NCBI RefSeq assembly: GCF_023701485.1
Contig: NZ_JAMQBK010000022.1
Coordinates: 1-64,000 of the forward strand
Reading direction: 5' to 3'
DNA: 64,000 bases
Source: Aporhodopirellula aestuarii
Lineage (GTDB): Bacteria; Planctomycetota; Planctomycetia; Pirellulales; Pirellulaceae
How positions within the stretch are numbered: position 1 is the stretch's first letter; every line of letters starts with the position of its first letter. The position numbers and the translations under genes were made by a program. Shown in pieces: positions 35,186 to 43,446 of the stretch. The notes under the pieces were generated by a model. The model had not been told where the DNA came from. It saw only the letters and a program-made list of their open reading frames with translations, and did not search any database.

Positions 35186-35602
35186 CTATCTCGCGCCGAG
35201 CGACACGGTTTGACCTGGGATCTTTTCGAGCGAATCGACGATCGATCGCTTCAGTGACTCGTCACTGTTAATCCGATTTTGTAGATCGCGAATCTTCGAT
35301 TGGTCGGGTAACGACGCGCCGAGAGATTCAATCTGAACCAAATCGGTCTCGCTATCCAGAGACACGTCAATGGGTTCGTCACCCTGCAATCCGAACTGAC
35401 GCATCCAATCGACGAGCACGCTACGGATCGATTCGGTGGCTTCGATCGACGCAGCCTCGTCGGTCGACGAAATCTCGTTCGCATCGGGCCCCTTGCCGAG
35501 CACGTCGGCAAAGTCCGTGACCGCGTCCACTGTTCCTTGCACCGCGCGACTAGCCAAATTGGCCACGCCTAACGCGGTGACGGGAGAGATAGGAAATGAC
35601 AT
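35186..35602 (-). CDS. Small soluble protein of unknown function
   Basis: A 138-residue protein starting MSFPISPVTALGVANLASRAV. The N-terminal 35 residues form an amphipathic or weakly hydrophobic helix, the middle is acidic (EISSTDEAASIEATES), and the C-terminal half (IRDLQNRINSDESLKRSIVDSL) is helical. It resembles small planctomycete hypothetical proteins but no family is recognised. Its start codon directly abuts the stop codon of the upstream His-rich protein (TAAATG), so they are likely one operon. Confidence 0.65.
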   Translation of the reverse strand: MSFPISPVTALGVANLASRAVQGTVDAVTDFADVLGKGPDANEISSTDEAASIEATESIRSVLVDWMRQFGLQGDEPIDVSLDSETDLVQIESLGASLPDQSKIRDLQNRINSDESLKRSIVDSLEKIPGQTVSLGAR

Positions 35603-35932
35603 TTAGTGCTCGTGCTTTGTCTCGAACTTAAGCGCCTTTAACCACGCTTCGAGTTTGTGTGCGTCTTCATGAGTCTTTGTCGTATGGCTGAGCCATTTCG
35701 GACAGCGATACTTAATGTCGATATGGCCGTTATGACTATGACGTTCGACTTCACATTTGAGCTTCTTCAAAGTATCGAAAATTTGGTCGGCTTGTTTCTC
35801 GTCGTGCTCGTGACGAGCCGTCCATTTTTCGCAGCGATACGAAACGACTTCCGCAGCCTCGGCACTTTGACCAGAAACGGAGCCAACGGAAAGAAACGCC
35901 ACCGCGATGGCGAGCAATACGGATCGAAACAT
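35603..35932 (-). CDS. Secreted His/Cys small protein with tandem YRCxKW repeats
   Basis: A 109-residue exported protein. After a signal peptide (about 1-27) come two tandem units of about 36 residues: unit 1 starts SYRCEKWTARHEHDEK (31) and ends near CEVERHSH, unit 2 starts KYRCPKWLSHTTKTHED (74) and ends ETKHEH at the C-terminus. Each unit has YRC-x-KW, a His-rich turn and a helix with LKxLK. The paired Cys and many His suggest metal binding or a disulfide, but this is inference. AGGAAAG precedes the ATG at 35932. A palindromic operator-like site is about 105 bases upstream. First gene of a two-gene operon. Confidence 0.7.
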   Translation of the reverse strand: MFRSVLLAIAVAFLSVGSVSGQSAEAAEVVSYRCEKWTARHEHDEKQADQIFDTLKKLKCEVERHSHNGHIDIKYRCPKWLSHTTKTHEDAHKLEAWLKALKFETKHEH

Positions 35933-36036
35933 TAGCAACTTTCCTACAGGATCTTTGTTTGGGGATACAACACTTGGGGTGGCGACGCCGAACGATCGGC
36001 AGAACACCCGGGCACGAACGACCCATTACCGCCGTC

Positions 36037-36053
36037 ATGCAAACGATTTGCAT
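36037..36053. promoter_or_regulatory. Palindromic operator-like site upstream of His/Cys protein operon
   Basis: ATGCAAA and TTTGCAT are perfect inverted 7-base arms around CGA. A partial second copy (atgcaaaccgtctgca) follows at about 36062-36077. The site is about 105 bases upstream of the His/Cys protein start, on the minus-strand promoter side. The A+C/G pattern resembles LacI/PurR-type operators, but the spacing is one base longer. The regulator is unknown. Confidence 0.45.
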
Positions 36054-36216
36054 TCAATCACATGCAAACCGTCTGCACACACTTCCGACATACATTGCCG
36101 CTCGGTCCAGGATGCTTGGTAACCCTTACCCGCTTGTCAGGTCAAGGGAGGAGTCTCGAACGCCACCCCCCGCACGTCGCCTCAGGTTGCATTTTCAACC
36201 GTGAAACTCCCCCACT

Positions 36217-37131
36217 TCAGTCATCCGGATCTGCTTCGGTGCCGCTCGTCGGAGGCATGTCGAGATACCTGCGTTTGTAGTCACGCGGGGATACACCGAC
36301 AATGTCGCGAAACTTTCGACTGAAATAGTTGCTGTCCGAGAACCCGACATCCATCGCGATTTCGGTGATCGATTTCTTGCTAACACGCAGTTGTTCGCAG
36401 GCCTTGCGAATTCGTAAACGGATCAAATATTGAATCGGCGAATCTTCCATCGCGGTCTCAAACGTCCGCAGAAAATTGCGCCGCGACATGTTTGAAATCT
36501 GAATCAGATGATCGAGTGTGATCGGTTCGGCGTAATGAATTTCGATGTGGGCAATCGCATCGGCGACTTCGAGTAGCCCTTGGCTCCGCGGGTCTCGGAA
36601 ACGGTCATAGCATCGCGCGAGAAACGTCACCAACTGCATCATCTGCGTCATCGCCATCACACGAAACCCCGCAGTCCGCTCATCCAGCTCGCGTTCGAGC
36701 AGCTCGATCTTTTCGATCGCAAACGCCAACTCCATCGGATTCAATCGCAACCGACTGTCGAATCGATGCCGCTGGCGGAAGGCGGGCTCGAGAGTAAACA
36801 ACGCGTGGTATCCGGGCATTTCCTTCAGGTCCCCCAGGTTCCAGGGCAACTCGTCGTTGTCAAACAGAATGTTGATCAGCCTCAAGCCCTCGAGATCCTG
36901 ATAGTCGTGAGGCCGTGCCCCACCAATCACGAACGCGTCGCCAGCCGCCAACTCGTATGAATCCACTCCGGTAACGTGCCGCCCACTGCCGCCGGTGATG
37001 ATCACGATTTCCCAAAATTCGTGCGAGTGTAGCCCGAAAGGTTCCTGCGGATCGCGTCTTGCGACCACGATGGGAAAGCCATCGGGGTGAAAAAACTGGC
37101 TTTTTCGAAGAACTCGAATCGGTTCGTTCAT
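36217..37131 (-). CDS. AraC-family regulator, probable rhamnose regulator
   Basis: A 304-residue AraC/XylS transcription factor. The N-terminal cupin sensing domain (about 15-110) has [14 protein letters not shown] and [16 protein letters not shown]. The C-terminal pair of helix-turn-helix motifs (about 195-295) includes [19 protein letters not shown] and [18 protein letters not shown]. It diverges from L-rhamnose isomerase, with 212 bases between, which is the classic arrangement of RhaR/RhaS-type regulators that respond to L-rhamnose. Start at 37131 (MNEPIRV) is chosen because the N-terminal extension in a longer frame has no conservation signal. Confidence 0.88.
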   Translation of the reverse strand: MNEPIRVLRKSQFFHPDGFPIVVARRDPQEPFGLHSHEFWEIVIITGGSGRHVTGVDSYELAAGDAFVIGGARPHDYQDLEGLRLINILFDNDELPWNLGDLKEMPGYHALFTLEPAFRQRHRFDSRLRLNPMELAFAIEKIELLERELDERTAGFRVMAMTQMMQLVTFLARCYDRFRDPRSQGLLEVADAIAHIEIHYAEPITLDHLIQISNMSRRNFLRTFETAMEDSPIQYLIRLRIRKACEQLRVSKKSITEIAMDVGFSDSNYFSRKFRDIVGVSPRDYKRRYLDMPPTSGTEADPDD

Positions 37132-37343
37132 GGGAATTCCGAAGAAATCTAGGCTGCTGGCACTTTTATGCTGATTGGGTGCACAATTGTAGAGGTGCGA
37201 GGCAACCAAATGGATTAAGTTCCAATATCGGCTCGGGCAGGTAACGGCATCTCATTCCACGATAGTGGGCGAATCGTTCCCATCAATGAAGCTCTGGCCG
37301 CGACAGCGTAACGAGCCCCGCCCTCTTCAACCATAGCGAAAAA

Positions 37344-38633
37344 ATGACCAGTTCTTCGAACGTTGACTCCGCATTTGCGTTAGCCACCGAGCAATATCAG
37401 AGCATCGGCGTCAACGTCGGAGCCGCCTTAAAAACGCTTTCCACGATCGCAATTTCCGTCCACTGCTGGCAGGGCGACGATGTGGCAGGTTTCGAAAACA
37501 CCGGCGAAGCCCTGGGAAGCGGTCTCGCGGTGACGGGAAACTATCCCGGCCGAGCGAGAACGGTTGATGAACTGCGGAGCGATCTCGAGATGGCGTACTC
37601 GCTGATTCCGGGACGTCACCGCCTGAATCTTCACGCCCTCTACGGCGAATTCGATGGCCACGTTGAACGAGACGAAATCGGCGTCGAGCATTTCCAAGGT
37701 TGGATGGAGTGGGCTCGCGCCCAAAGCATTTCGCTCGACTTCAACCCGAGCTACTTCTCGCATCCCAAGGCGAACGATGGCCTGACGCTGGCCCACCCCG
37801 ACGCGGGCATTCGAAAATTTTGGATTGACCACGGGATCGCGTGCCGTCAAATCGCAGCCGAAATGGGAGCCGCGCAGGGAAATCCTTGCGTTAACAACAC
37901 CTGGGTTCCAGACGGATACAAAGACCGGCCGGCCGACCGGACGACGCCCCGCGTTCGTCTCGCAGAATCTCTCGACACAATTTTTGCCGATCCCATCGAT
38001 GCCTCGCATTTGCTCGAAGCCGTCGAATGCAAACTGTTCGGCATCGGTTCGGAAAGTTACGTGGTCGGCTCGCACGAGTTCTACATGGGCTATTCGATCA
38101 CGCGAAACAAAGTGCTGTGCCTCGACGCAGGTCACTTCCATCCCACCGAAGTCATCTCCGATAAAATTTCCTCGACATTGATGTATGTCCCCGAATTACT
38201 GCTGCACGTCAGTCGCGGGGTTCGGTGGGACAGCGATCACGTCGTCACCATGTCTGACGAATTGCAAGCGATCATGCAAGAGATCGTGCGGGGCAATCAC
38301 CTCAAACGCGTTCACATCGGGCTGGATTTCTTCGACGCGAGCATCAATCGCATCGCGGCCTGGGCGATTGGCACCCGAAATACGCTCAAAGCGTTGCTCA
38401 TGGCGTTGCTTGAACCCACCGCAGAACTGAAACGCCTCGAACTCGAAGGCGATTTGACCGCCCGATTGGCGTTGATGGAAGAGCAAAAGACGATGCCCTT
38501 CGGCGCCATCTGGGATCATTATTGCCAATCCTCTGGAGTTCCCGTGGGACGCCAATGGCTGGACGCAGTTCGCGGATACGAATCATCTGTGTTATCCAGC
38601 CGCAGCGACGCGGCTGAAAACGCGATCGCCTGA
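37344..38633 (+). CDS. rhaA: L-rhamnose isomerase
   Basis: A 429-residue cytoplasmic enzyme that converts L-rhamnose to L-rhamnulose, the first step of the pathway. The length and the metal-binding segments match RhaA: HCWQGDDV near the start, [26 protein letters not shown] and [12 protein letters not shown], which supply the Mn2+/Zn2+ ligands (Glu/Asp/His). Divergently transcribed from the AraC regulator, and followed 110 bases later by the NCS1-like permease and a small membrane protein; rhamnulokinase lies about 4.8 kb away. The following aldolase step is not in the window. Confidence 0.96.
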   Translation: MTSSSNVDSAFALATEQYQSIGVNVGAALKTLSTIAISVHCWQGDDVAGFENTGEALGSGLAVTGNYPGRARTVDELRSDLEMAYSLIPGRHRLNLHALYGEFDGHVERDEIGVEHFQGWMEWARAQSISLDFNPSYFSHPKANDGLTLAHPDAGIRKFWIDHGIACRQIAAEMGAAQGNPCVNNTWVPDGYKDRPADRTTPRVRLAESLDTIFADPIDASHLLEAVECKLFGIGSESYVVGSHEFYMGYSITRNKVLCLDAGHFHPTEVISDKISSTLMYVPELLLHVSRGVRWDSDHVVTMSDELQAIMQEIVRGNHLKRVHIGLDFFDASINRIAAWAIGTRNTLKALLMALLEPTAELKRLELEGDLTARLALMEEQKTMPFGAIWDHYCQSSGVPVGRQWLDAVRGYESSVLSSRSDAAENAIA

Positions 38634-38743
38634 CCCAACCTCACATCATCCCACGACCAACCTTTGCTGGCGAACCGACCAACGGTCTCGGCAACCGAAT
38701 TGGCGAATGACCCCACGCATTTTTCAACGCAAGGAACGATTCA

Positions 38744-40174
38744 TTGAGCGACGAAAATTCAACCGAACCGGAAACCATCACGAGTGGTGAGTTTGAACGG
38801 CAACCGGTTCCCGACTCCGCATTACTCGGCGCCGGGAAATTTTGGGGCATGTATGCCGGCGAACACGCCGCCGGTACCGAATTCATGATCGGTCCCCTCT
38901 TTCTTGCCGCTGGCGCTAGCCTATCGGATCTCTTGCTGGGACTGTTGCTAGGCAACTTCCTCGCCGTGCTGACTTGGCGGTTCCTCGTCACACCGATTGC
39001 GATCGCCAAACGCATGACGTTGTACTACCAACTCGAACGCATTGCCGGTAGCGGATTGGTCAAACTCTATAATGTCGTCAACGGAGTGCTGTTTTGTTTC
39101 CTCGCCGGTGCGATGGTGACGGTCTCGGCCAGCGCCGTGGGTATCCCGTTTGGAACGATGTATGAAGTCCCCGAATCGACGTTCGCCCTGGGAAGCACTG
39201 ACTTCACGATTATTGTGATTTTGGTCGGCGCCGTGATGGCAATCATTGCAGCGGCCGGATACCAAACCGTCGCGCGGGTCGCTAATATCGCGGCACCTTG
39301 GATGATCGCTATCTTTGCCGCGTGCGGCATCGTTTCCCTCGCCCAAATGGACGCCACTTCGATCTCCGCTTTGTCGAAGGGAGAATTTTGGCAGAACGCG
39401 ATCGAAGTTGTCCAATCAAAACAGGGCGCCTCGCAATTCGGATTTTGGCAGATCGTCGTCTTCGCTTGGCTGTGCAATGGTGCAATGCACTTCGGCATGG
39501 CCGACCTTTCCATCTTTCGTTTCGCACGCAGCGCGTCATCGGGATGGGCTCCGGCAATCGGCATGTTCCTGGGTCACTACATGGCCTGGATCGCCGCCGC
39601 GTTGCTGCTTGCGGCGCAAATCAAACTGTCCCAAGACGTGACCGCCAACCCGGGTGCGTTGGCGTGGGGTGCACTCGGATGGACCGGTATCATTTGCGTA
39701 ATCATCGCGGGTTGGACAACCGCCAACCCAACGATCTATCGCGCCGGGCTTGCCTTTCAAGGCGTCTTTCCGAAAAGCCCTCGGGTGGTCATGACATTGG
39801 TAGCCGGCGCCGTCGCGACCGCGGCGGGAGCCTTCCCCAACCTTTCGGCCCAATTGCTCGGGTTCGTCGGCACCTATGGCACGGTACTCGGGCCGATGGG
39901 TGCGATTATCTTCGTCGATTTTTACTTCATGAAACGCTTCGGCATGCGTGAAGAAGACGCCTTCCATCGCGGCACTTCGTTTAACCTCGCCGTGCTATTG
40001 GCATGGGTGATTCCGGTTGCCTTGGGTCTGTACCTGATCTTCGTACCGACGTCGCTGTTCCCTGAAAAACTATTCGCCGCCTACGCGGTTGTGCCGTGCT
40101 GGATCGCATCCGGTGTGATCTATTTCGCGTTGAGCCTATTGATGCGTGATAAGTCTAACCTCAGCACCACGTGA
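38744..40174 (+). CDS. NCS1-like (purine-cytosine permease type) transporter in rhamnose cluster
   Basis: A 476-residue integral membrane protein with about 12 helices, of the NCS1/APC-fold type (N-terminal GAGKFWGMYAGEHAAGTEF, later GFWQIVVFAWLCNGAMHFGMADL and TIYRAGLAFQGVF). It starts at TTG 38744, with AAGGAA seven bases upstream. NCS1 permeases usually move nucleobases or related compounds, but the position directly after rhaA, same strand, makes rhamnose or a related deoxysugar a candidate substrate. This is inference from neighbourhood. Confidence 0.85.
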   Translation: MSDENSTEPETITSGEFERQPVPDSALLGAGKFWGMYAGEHAAGTEFMIGPLFLAAGASLSDLLLGLLLGNFLAVLTWRFLVTPIAIAKRMTLYYQLERIAGSGLVKLYNVVNGVLFCFLAGAMVTVSASAVGIPFGTMYEVPESTFALGSTDFTIIVILVGAVMAIIAAAGYQTVARVANIAAPWMIAIFAACGIVSLAQMDATSISALSKGEFWQNAIEVVQSKQGASQFGFWQIVVFAWLCNGAMHFGMADLSIFRFARSASSGWAPAIGMFLGHYMAWIAAALLLAAQIKLSQDVTANPGALAWGALGWTGIICVIIAGWTTANPTIYRAGLAFQGVFPKSPRVVMTLVAGAVATAAGAFPNLSAQLLGFVGTYGTVLGPMGAIIFVDFYFMKRFGMREEDAFHRGTSFNLAVLLAWVIPVALGLYLIFVPTSLFPEKLFAAYAVVPCWIASGVIYFALSLLMRDKSNLSTT

Positions 40175-40258
40175 TGCTCGGATCGTTGACAACCTTGTCA
40201 AACGATCCGCATCGTCATCCGTTGCCCGTCACAATCACCCCATTCCCCAGACGCTCAC

Positions 40259-40456
40259 ATGAACCTTGCACTCAAAATCGTTTCGGCCGTGGCGATCGCC
40301 TTGGTGACCATCCCAAGCGTTCTTTATTTCACGGGCACCATGGCTCCTGAAACGGTCAAAACGATTGCCTTGGTAGGCACGGTCGTTTGGTTCATCGCGA
40401 CTCCGCTGTGGATGGGTCGTGAACTCCCGATCGATGCGGACAACATCGAAATTTGA
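40259..40456 (+). CDS. Small two-helix membrane protein
   Basis: A 65-residue protein with two hydrophobic helices: about 6-26 (IVSAVAIALVTIPSVLYF) and 33-52 (VKTIALVGTVVWFIATPLW), ending in an acidic tail (IDADNIEI). It follows the NCS1-like permease by 84 bases in the same direction and may be an accessory subunit or simply co-expressed. No family recognised. Confidence 0.6.
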   Translation: MNLALKIVSAVAIALVTIPSVLYFTGTMAPETVKTIALVGTVVWFIATPLWMGRELPIDADNIEI

Positions 40457-41174
40457 TACTTGCGCCGCGGCATGATGCTCGTGCCCCGGTGCAGAGCAAA
40501 GGCGTACCCGATCGGGGCTTGCATAGATACGCGTGGAATTGCCGCGGAACAAGGCAGGCAGCACCGTCCCGCAACGACGAACCCCCGAGCTTCCCATCAC
40601 CGTCGATTCAACACGCCAAGCGATTCGACGTGGCGATGCTTTCGACACGTCTAGCTGGAAAACGCCACTTCTCAGATAGCTTGGTCTCTCCGAGACCGAG
40701 AATTGCGGGCGTTTCTGCTTCCGGAGCCTCGGAGAGGCTGTGAAGTTATTTAGTGTGGCCGTTCGCTCTGCGAACGAGCGTTCCCGTAAGCTTCGTTTGC
40801 GGGGGACATTGATTGTTTTAGTGCCTTTTTTAGCGGTAACGGCGCAAGCCGTCCGGTCCCGAGTCACCGGACGGCTCGCGGGCTGTTGATTTAGTGAGCC
40901 GTCGGCGCTAGCCGCGGGCCTTACGGCTACGATGCGCTCATTGGACGCCCGCAGCTGGCGCTGTCGGCTCACTCATGTTTGCGAAACGACTAACTCAACA
41001 GTCCGCTCGCGCCGCTCCGCTACTTTTGAAATCCCGCAGTAATTAAATCGAATCCCCCGAGACCGAAAATTGCGGGCGTTTCTGCTTCGGAAGCCTCGGA
41101 GAGGCTCCGCTACGTGAAAATCGAAAACTCCAATACGTCTGCCAGAACGAAGTGTTTTCCAGCTAACGACGTGC
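40457..41174. repeat. Composite intergenic repeat cluster (A3, B, two C copies)
   Basis: No gene. Two copies of a family C repeat lie at 40691-40740 and 41058-41106; they share gagaccga-aattgcgggcg, tttctgcttc and gcctcggagaggct. Between them are a double hairpin (about 40756-40804: cgttcgc/gcgaacg, then cccgtaa/tttgcggg), palindromic repeat A3 (arms 40895-40921 and 40946-40973), its tail at 40975-41020 and the B motif tttgaaatcccgcagtaatt at 41025. The arms of A3 match A1 and A2. Confidence 0.8.
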
Positions 41175-41822
41175 TCAGATGCGTTTGGCGACAAGCACAC
41201 GGAACAGGGAAAGCGGGTTGTTCTTGTGACAACTCTCAACTTCGATTGGCAGTTCGGTTAACAAATCGTTGACCTCGAGGTCGGTTCGCCAGCCAAGTCG
41301 GCGAGTAATGCCGCCTGCGGAATCGACCACGCGAGCGATCAACGGGTTCTCGCTGCGGAAGTGGTTGATGACGAGAATCCGCCCTCCAGGTTTGCAGACG
41401 CGAACCATCTCTCGCATCATCTGCTCAGGACGAGAAACGACGCTGATCGTGTGAAACGACGTCACCAAATCGAAGCTCGCATCGTCGAACTGTAATTCCT
41501 CCGCGTTCATCGAACGCACCTGAATGTGCCGCCATTCGTTCTTGTCGATCAACACCTCGGCTTCGGCCAACATCGATTCGGAGAGGTCGACGCCGAGAAC
41601 CTCCGCATGATGCGGATAGGCTTCGAGCGACATGCCGGTGCCGACACCGACTTCCAAAACTCGCGTCCCGGAGGGGATATCCAGAGCCGTGAGATTCGCC
41701 TGAATCCGACGTTTCGCGACCGCCGGCCAAAGAGCTTGATATGCCGGAACCAAGTTGTGATAGAAATGGCTTTCGTGCGGCTGCGGCACGGATCCTTCCG
41801 ACTTCGATTCCAATTTCAGCAT
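41175..41822 (-). CDS. Class I SAM-dependent methyltransferase
   Basis: A 215-residue cytoplasmic methyltransferase. The Rossmann-like fold has motif I LEVGVGTGMSLEAYP, an acidic strand end VLGVDLSESML, and the later FDLVTSFHTISVV and CKPGGRILVINHF. The pattern resembles phosphatidylethanolamine N-methyltransferases (PmtA) and UbiE-type enzymes, so a lipid substrate is possible. No operon partner is close. The substrate cannot be fixed by sequence. Confidence 0.85.
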   Translation of the reverse strand: MLKLESKSEGSVPQPHESHFYHNLVPAYQALWPAVAKRRIQANLTALDIPSGTRVLEVGVGTGMSLEAYPHHAEVLGVDLSESMLAEAEVLIDKNEWRHIQVRSMNAEELQFDDASFDLVTSFHTISVVSRPEQMMREMVRVCKPGGRILVINHFRSENPLIARVVDSAGGITRRLGWRTDLEVNDLLTELPIEVESCHKNNPLSLFRVLVAKRI

Positions 41823-42191
41823 GAATGCCCTTTCCCCGGTGCGGTGGAGCGAGAACGACTAGCCCTCGCCTGAATGTTGCTTGATTGTCGCATTTTCTTG
41901 GCCAATTTACCGCCCGTGGAGGGCGCCGTATACCAATTTCGAAGCGAATTTTGCGCCACGATTACATTTCGCGGCAGTGGTGGCCCTTCCGAATCGTGAC
42001 CGGAGACGCCGATCGGCGGCCTCCACCAGCGAAATGCCTCGGCGGATCATAATCAGGCGATTGCGGCGGCCTCAACGGTGAAAAAATGTTCCGCAACAAT
42101 CGCGATTCGATCGTCGCCGTAGCCCGGTTACGACCTTTCTTCCCCTCGGACGCGAACGCAGCCGACACCCAGACAACTCCAAACCGTCTCG
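41823..42191. other. Intergenic region between Rrf2 regulator and methyltransferase genes
   Basis: About 370 bases with no credible gene, repeat copy, terminator or promoter that I can support. It must contain the methyltransferase promoter on the minus strand. Confidence 0.3.
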
Positions 42192-42617
42192 CTAGATATA
42201 AAACATCGGCTCGTCGCTCTCGCGAATGCTGCGGATCACGTCCCCCAACCGCACGCGGCTGAGTTGGATCCGGGATTGTTCGTCGGCGTCCCGCCAGTGT
42301 TTTTTCAGGACCTGCTGGGCGGACGGTTCGTCATCCTGGGCTGGCGCGATGGAGTCGGGGCAGCCGATCGCTTCGGCGATATCGAGCAGCGTGATCGCAT
42401 CGGGCTGGACGATCAATTGATACCCACCCTGACTGCCGCGGATCGCTTTGACCCATCCGGTTGACCGAAGGGTTCGCAAGATCTGAACCAGAAACGGGCC
42501 TGGGATGTCATTACGACGGATGATTTCACTCGATCGAACCGGCACACCGTCCTCGCCATGAATCGCCAGATCCATCATCGCTAAACACGCGTAATGCACC
42601 GCTGCGTTGATTACCAT
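42192..42617 (-). CDS. Rrf2-family transcriptional regulator
   Basis: A 141-residue regulator of the Rrf2 family. The winged helix-turn-helix is visible as VPVRSSEIIRRNDIPGPFLVQIL and GWVKAIRGSQGGYQLI; the second half has ITLLDIAEAIGCPDS. The three-cysteine cluster of IscR-type regulators is absent: only two Cys occur, at positions unlike IscR. So it probably does not bind the same [2Fe-2S] cluster. Signal and targets unknown. Confidence 0.9.
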   Translation of the reverse strand: MVINAAVHYACLAMMDLAIHGEDGVPVRSSEIIRRNDIPGPFLVQILRTLRSTGWVKAIRGSQGGYQLIVQPDAITLLDIAEAIGCPDSIAPAQDDEPSAQQVLKKHWRDADEQSRIQLSRVRLGDVIRSIRESDEPMFYI

Positions 42618-42768
42618 GATTCGCCAGCCGTCCGTTTATAAAAAGTGATTAACGGACATCTCAACCGCCACCCGCTCTCGTCGGCACGGATCCGCATCCA
42701 GGCAGACAATCCTAAAGCCAAACACACTTCAAGGGCATGCCCCATCTTGGTCGTGCAGGAACCTTTCA

Positions 42769-43386
42769 TCAGCCGCCTCGCCCTCGCCCTTCATAGACTT
42801 TGCACTGCGTGACGACCAGATCCATCGGGACATCGTGCGGCTGCATCGGAATTTTGTCAAACACCTGACACTCAAACGCCAGTGAAACGAGCAGCGTGTC
42901 AGGCCTCACGTTCTGCAGCAGGCGATCGTAATAACCTTTGCCGTGCCCAAGCCGACCGCCTTCGCGATCAAAGGCAACGCCAGGTACAAGGATCAAACGG
43001 AGCTGATCGACGGAGGCGACTTTATCCGGGCGGCCGCGGAGCTCCGCTTTCGGTTCGAGAACTCCGTACATGCCTTCAACCAGCTCCTCCATTGATTCGA
43101 GGCGAAAGAGTTCGAGTTGATCATCCACACAGTACGGAACCACGATTTGTTTCCCGCTCGCGATTTGATCCGCCAACACCTGACGGGTCCGGACTTCATC
43201 TCGCACATCGACATACCACATGACGCAATCGGCATGACGGTAAATTGCGAGATCGACAACGGCATCCGTAATCTGTTTGCTGACCCTATCTTTGTGCGGC
43301 TGAACCCGACGCGCCGCGTGGGCTGCGCGGCGAATTTCCCGCTTCAGCCGCCCAGACTCGTCGTGTTCGGTGAGGGATGAAGCCAT
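42769..43386 (-). CDS. 5-formyltetrahydrofolate cyclo-ligase
   Basis: A 205-residue cytoplasmic enzyme that uses ATP to turn 5-formyl-THF into 5,10-methenyl-THF. Family marks: KREIRRAAHAARR at the N-terminus (ATP-binding Lys/Arg), IVVPYCVDD, LVPGVAFDREGGRLGHGKGYYDR with the glycine-rich phosphate site, and MDLVVTQ near the end. ATG at 43386 is preferred over the TTG immediately before it. Same direction as rhamnulokinase, 60 bases away, so possibly co-transcribed. Confidence 0.95.
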   Translation of the reverse strand: MASSLTEHDESGRLKREIRRAAHAARRVQPHKDRVSKQITDAVVDLAIYRHADCVMWYVDVRDEVRTRQVLADQIASGKQIVVPYCVDDQLELFRLESMEELVEGMYGVLEPKAELRGRPDKVASVDQLRLILVPGVAFDREGGRLGHGKGYYDRLLQNVRPDTLLVSLAFECQVFDKIPMQPHDVPMDLVVTQCKVYEGRGRGG

Positions 43387-43446
43387 CAAAGGTGAGACAT
43401 GAACAGAAGGAATACGAAACGAACACTGACGATTCCGGAATCGGAT

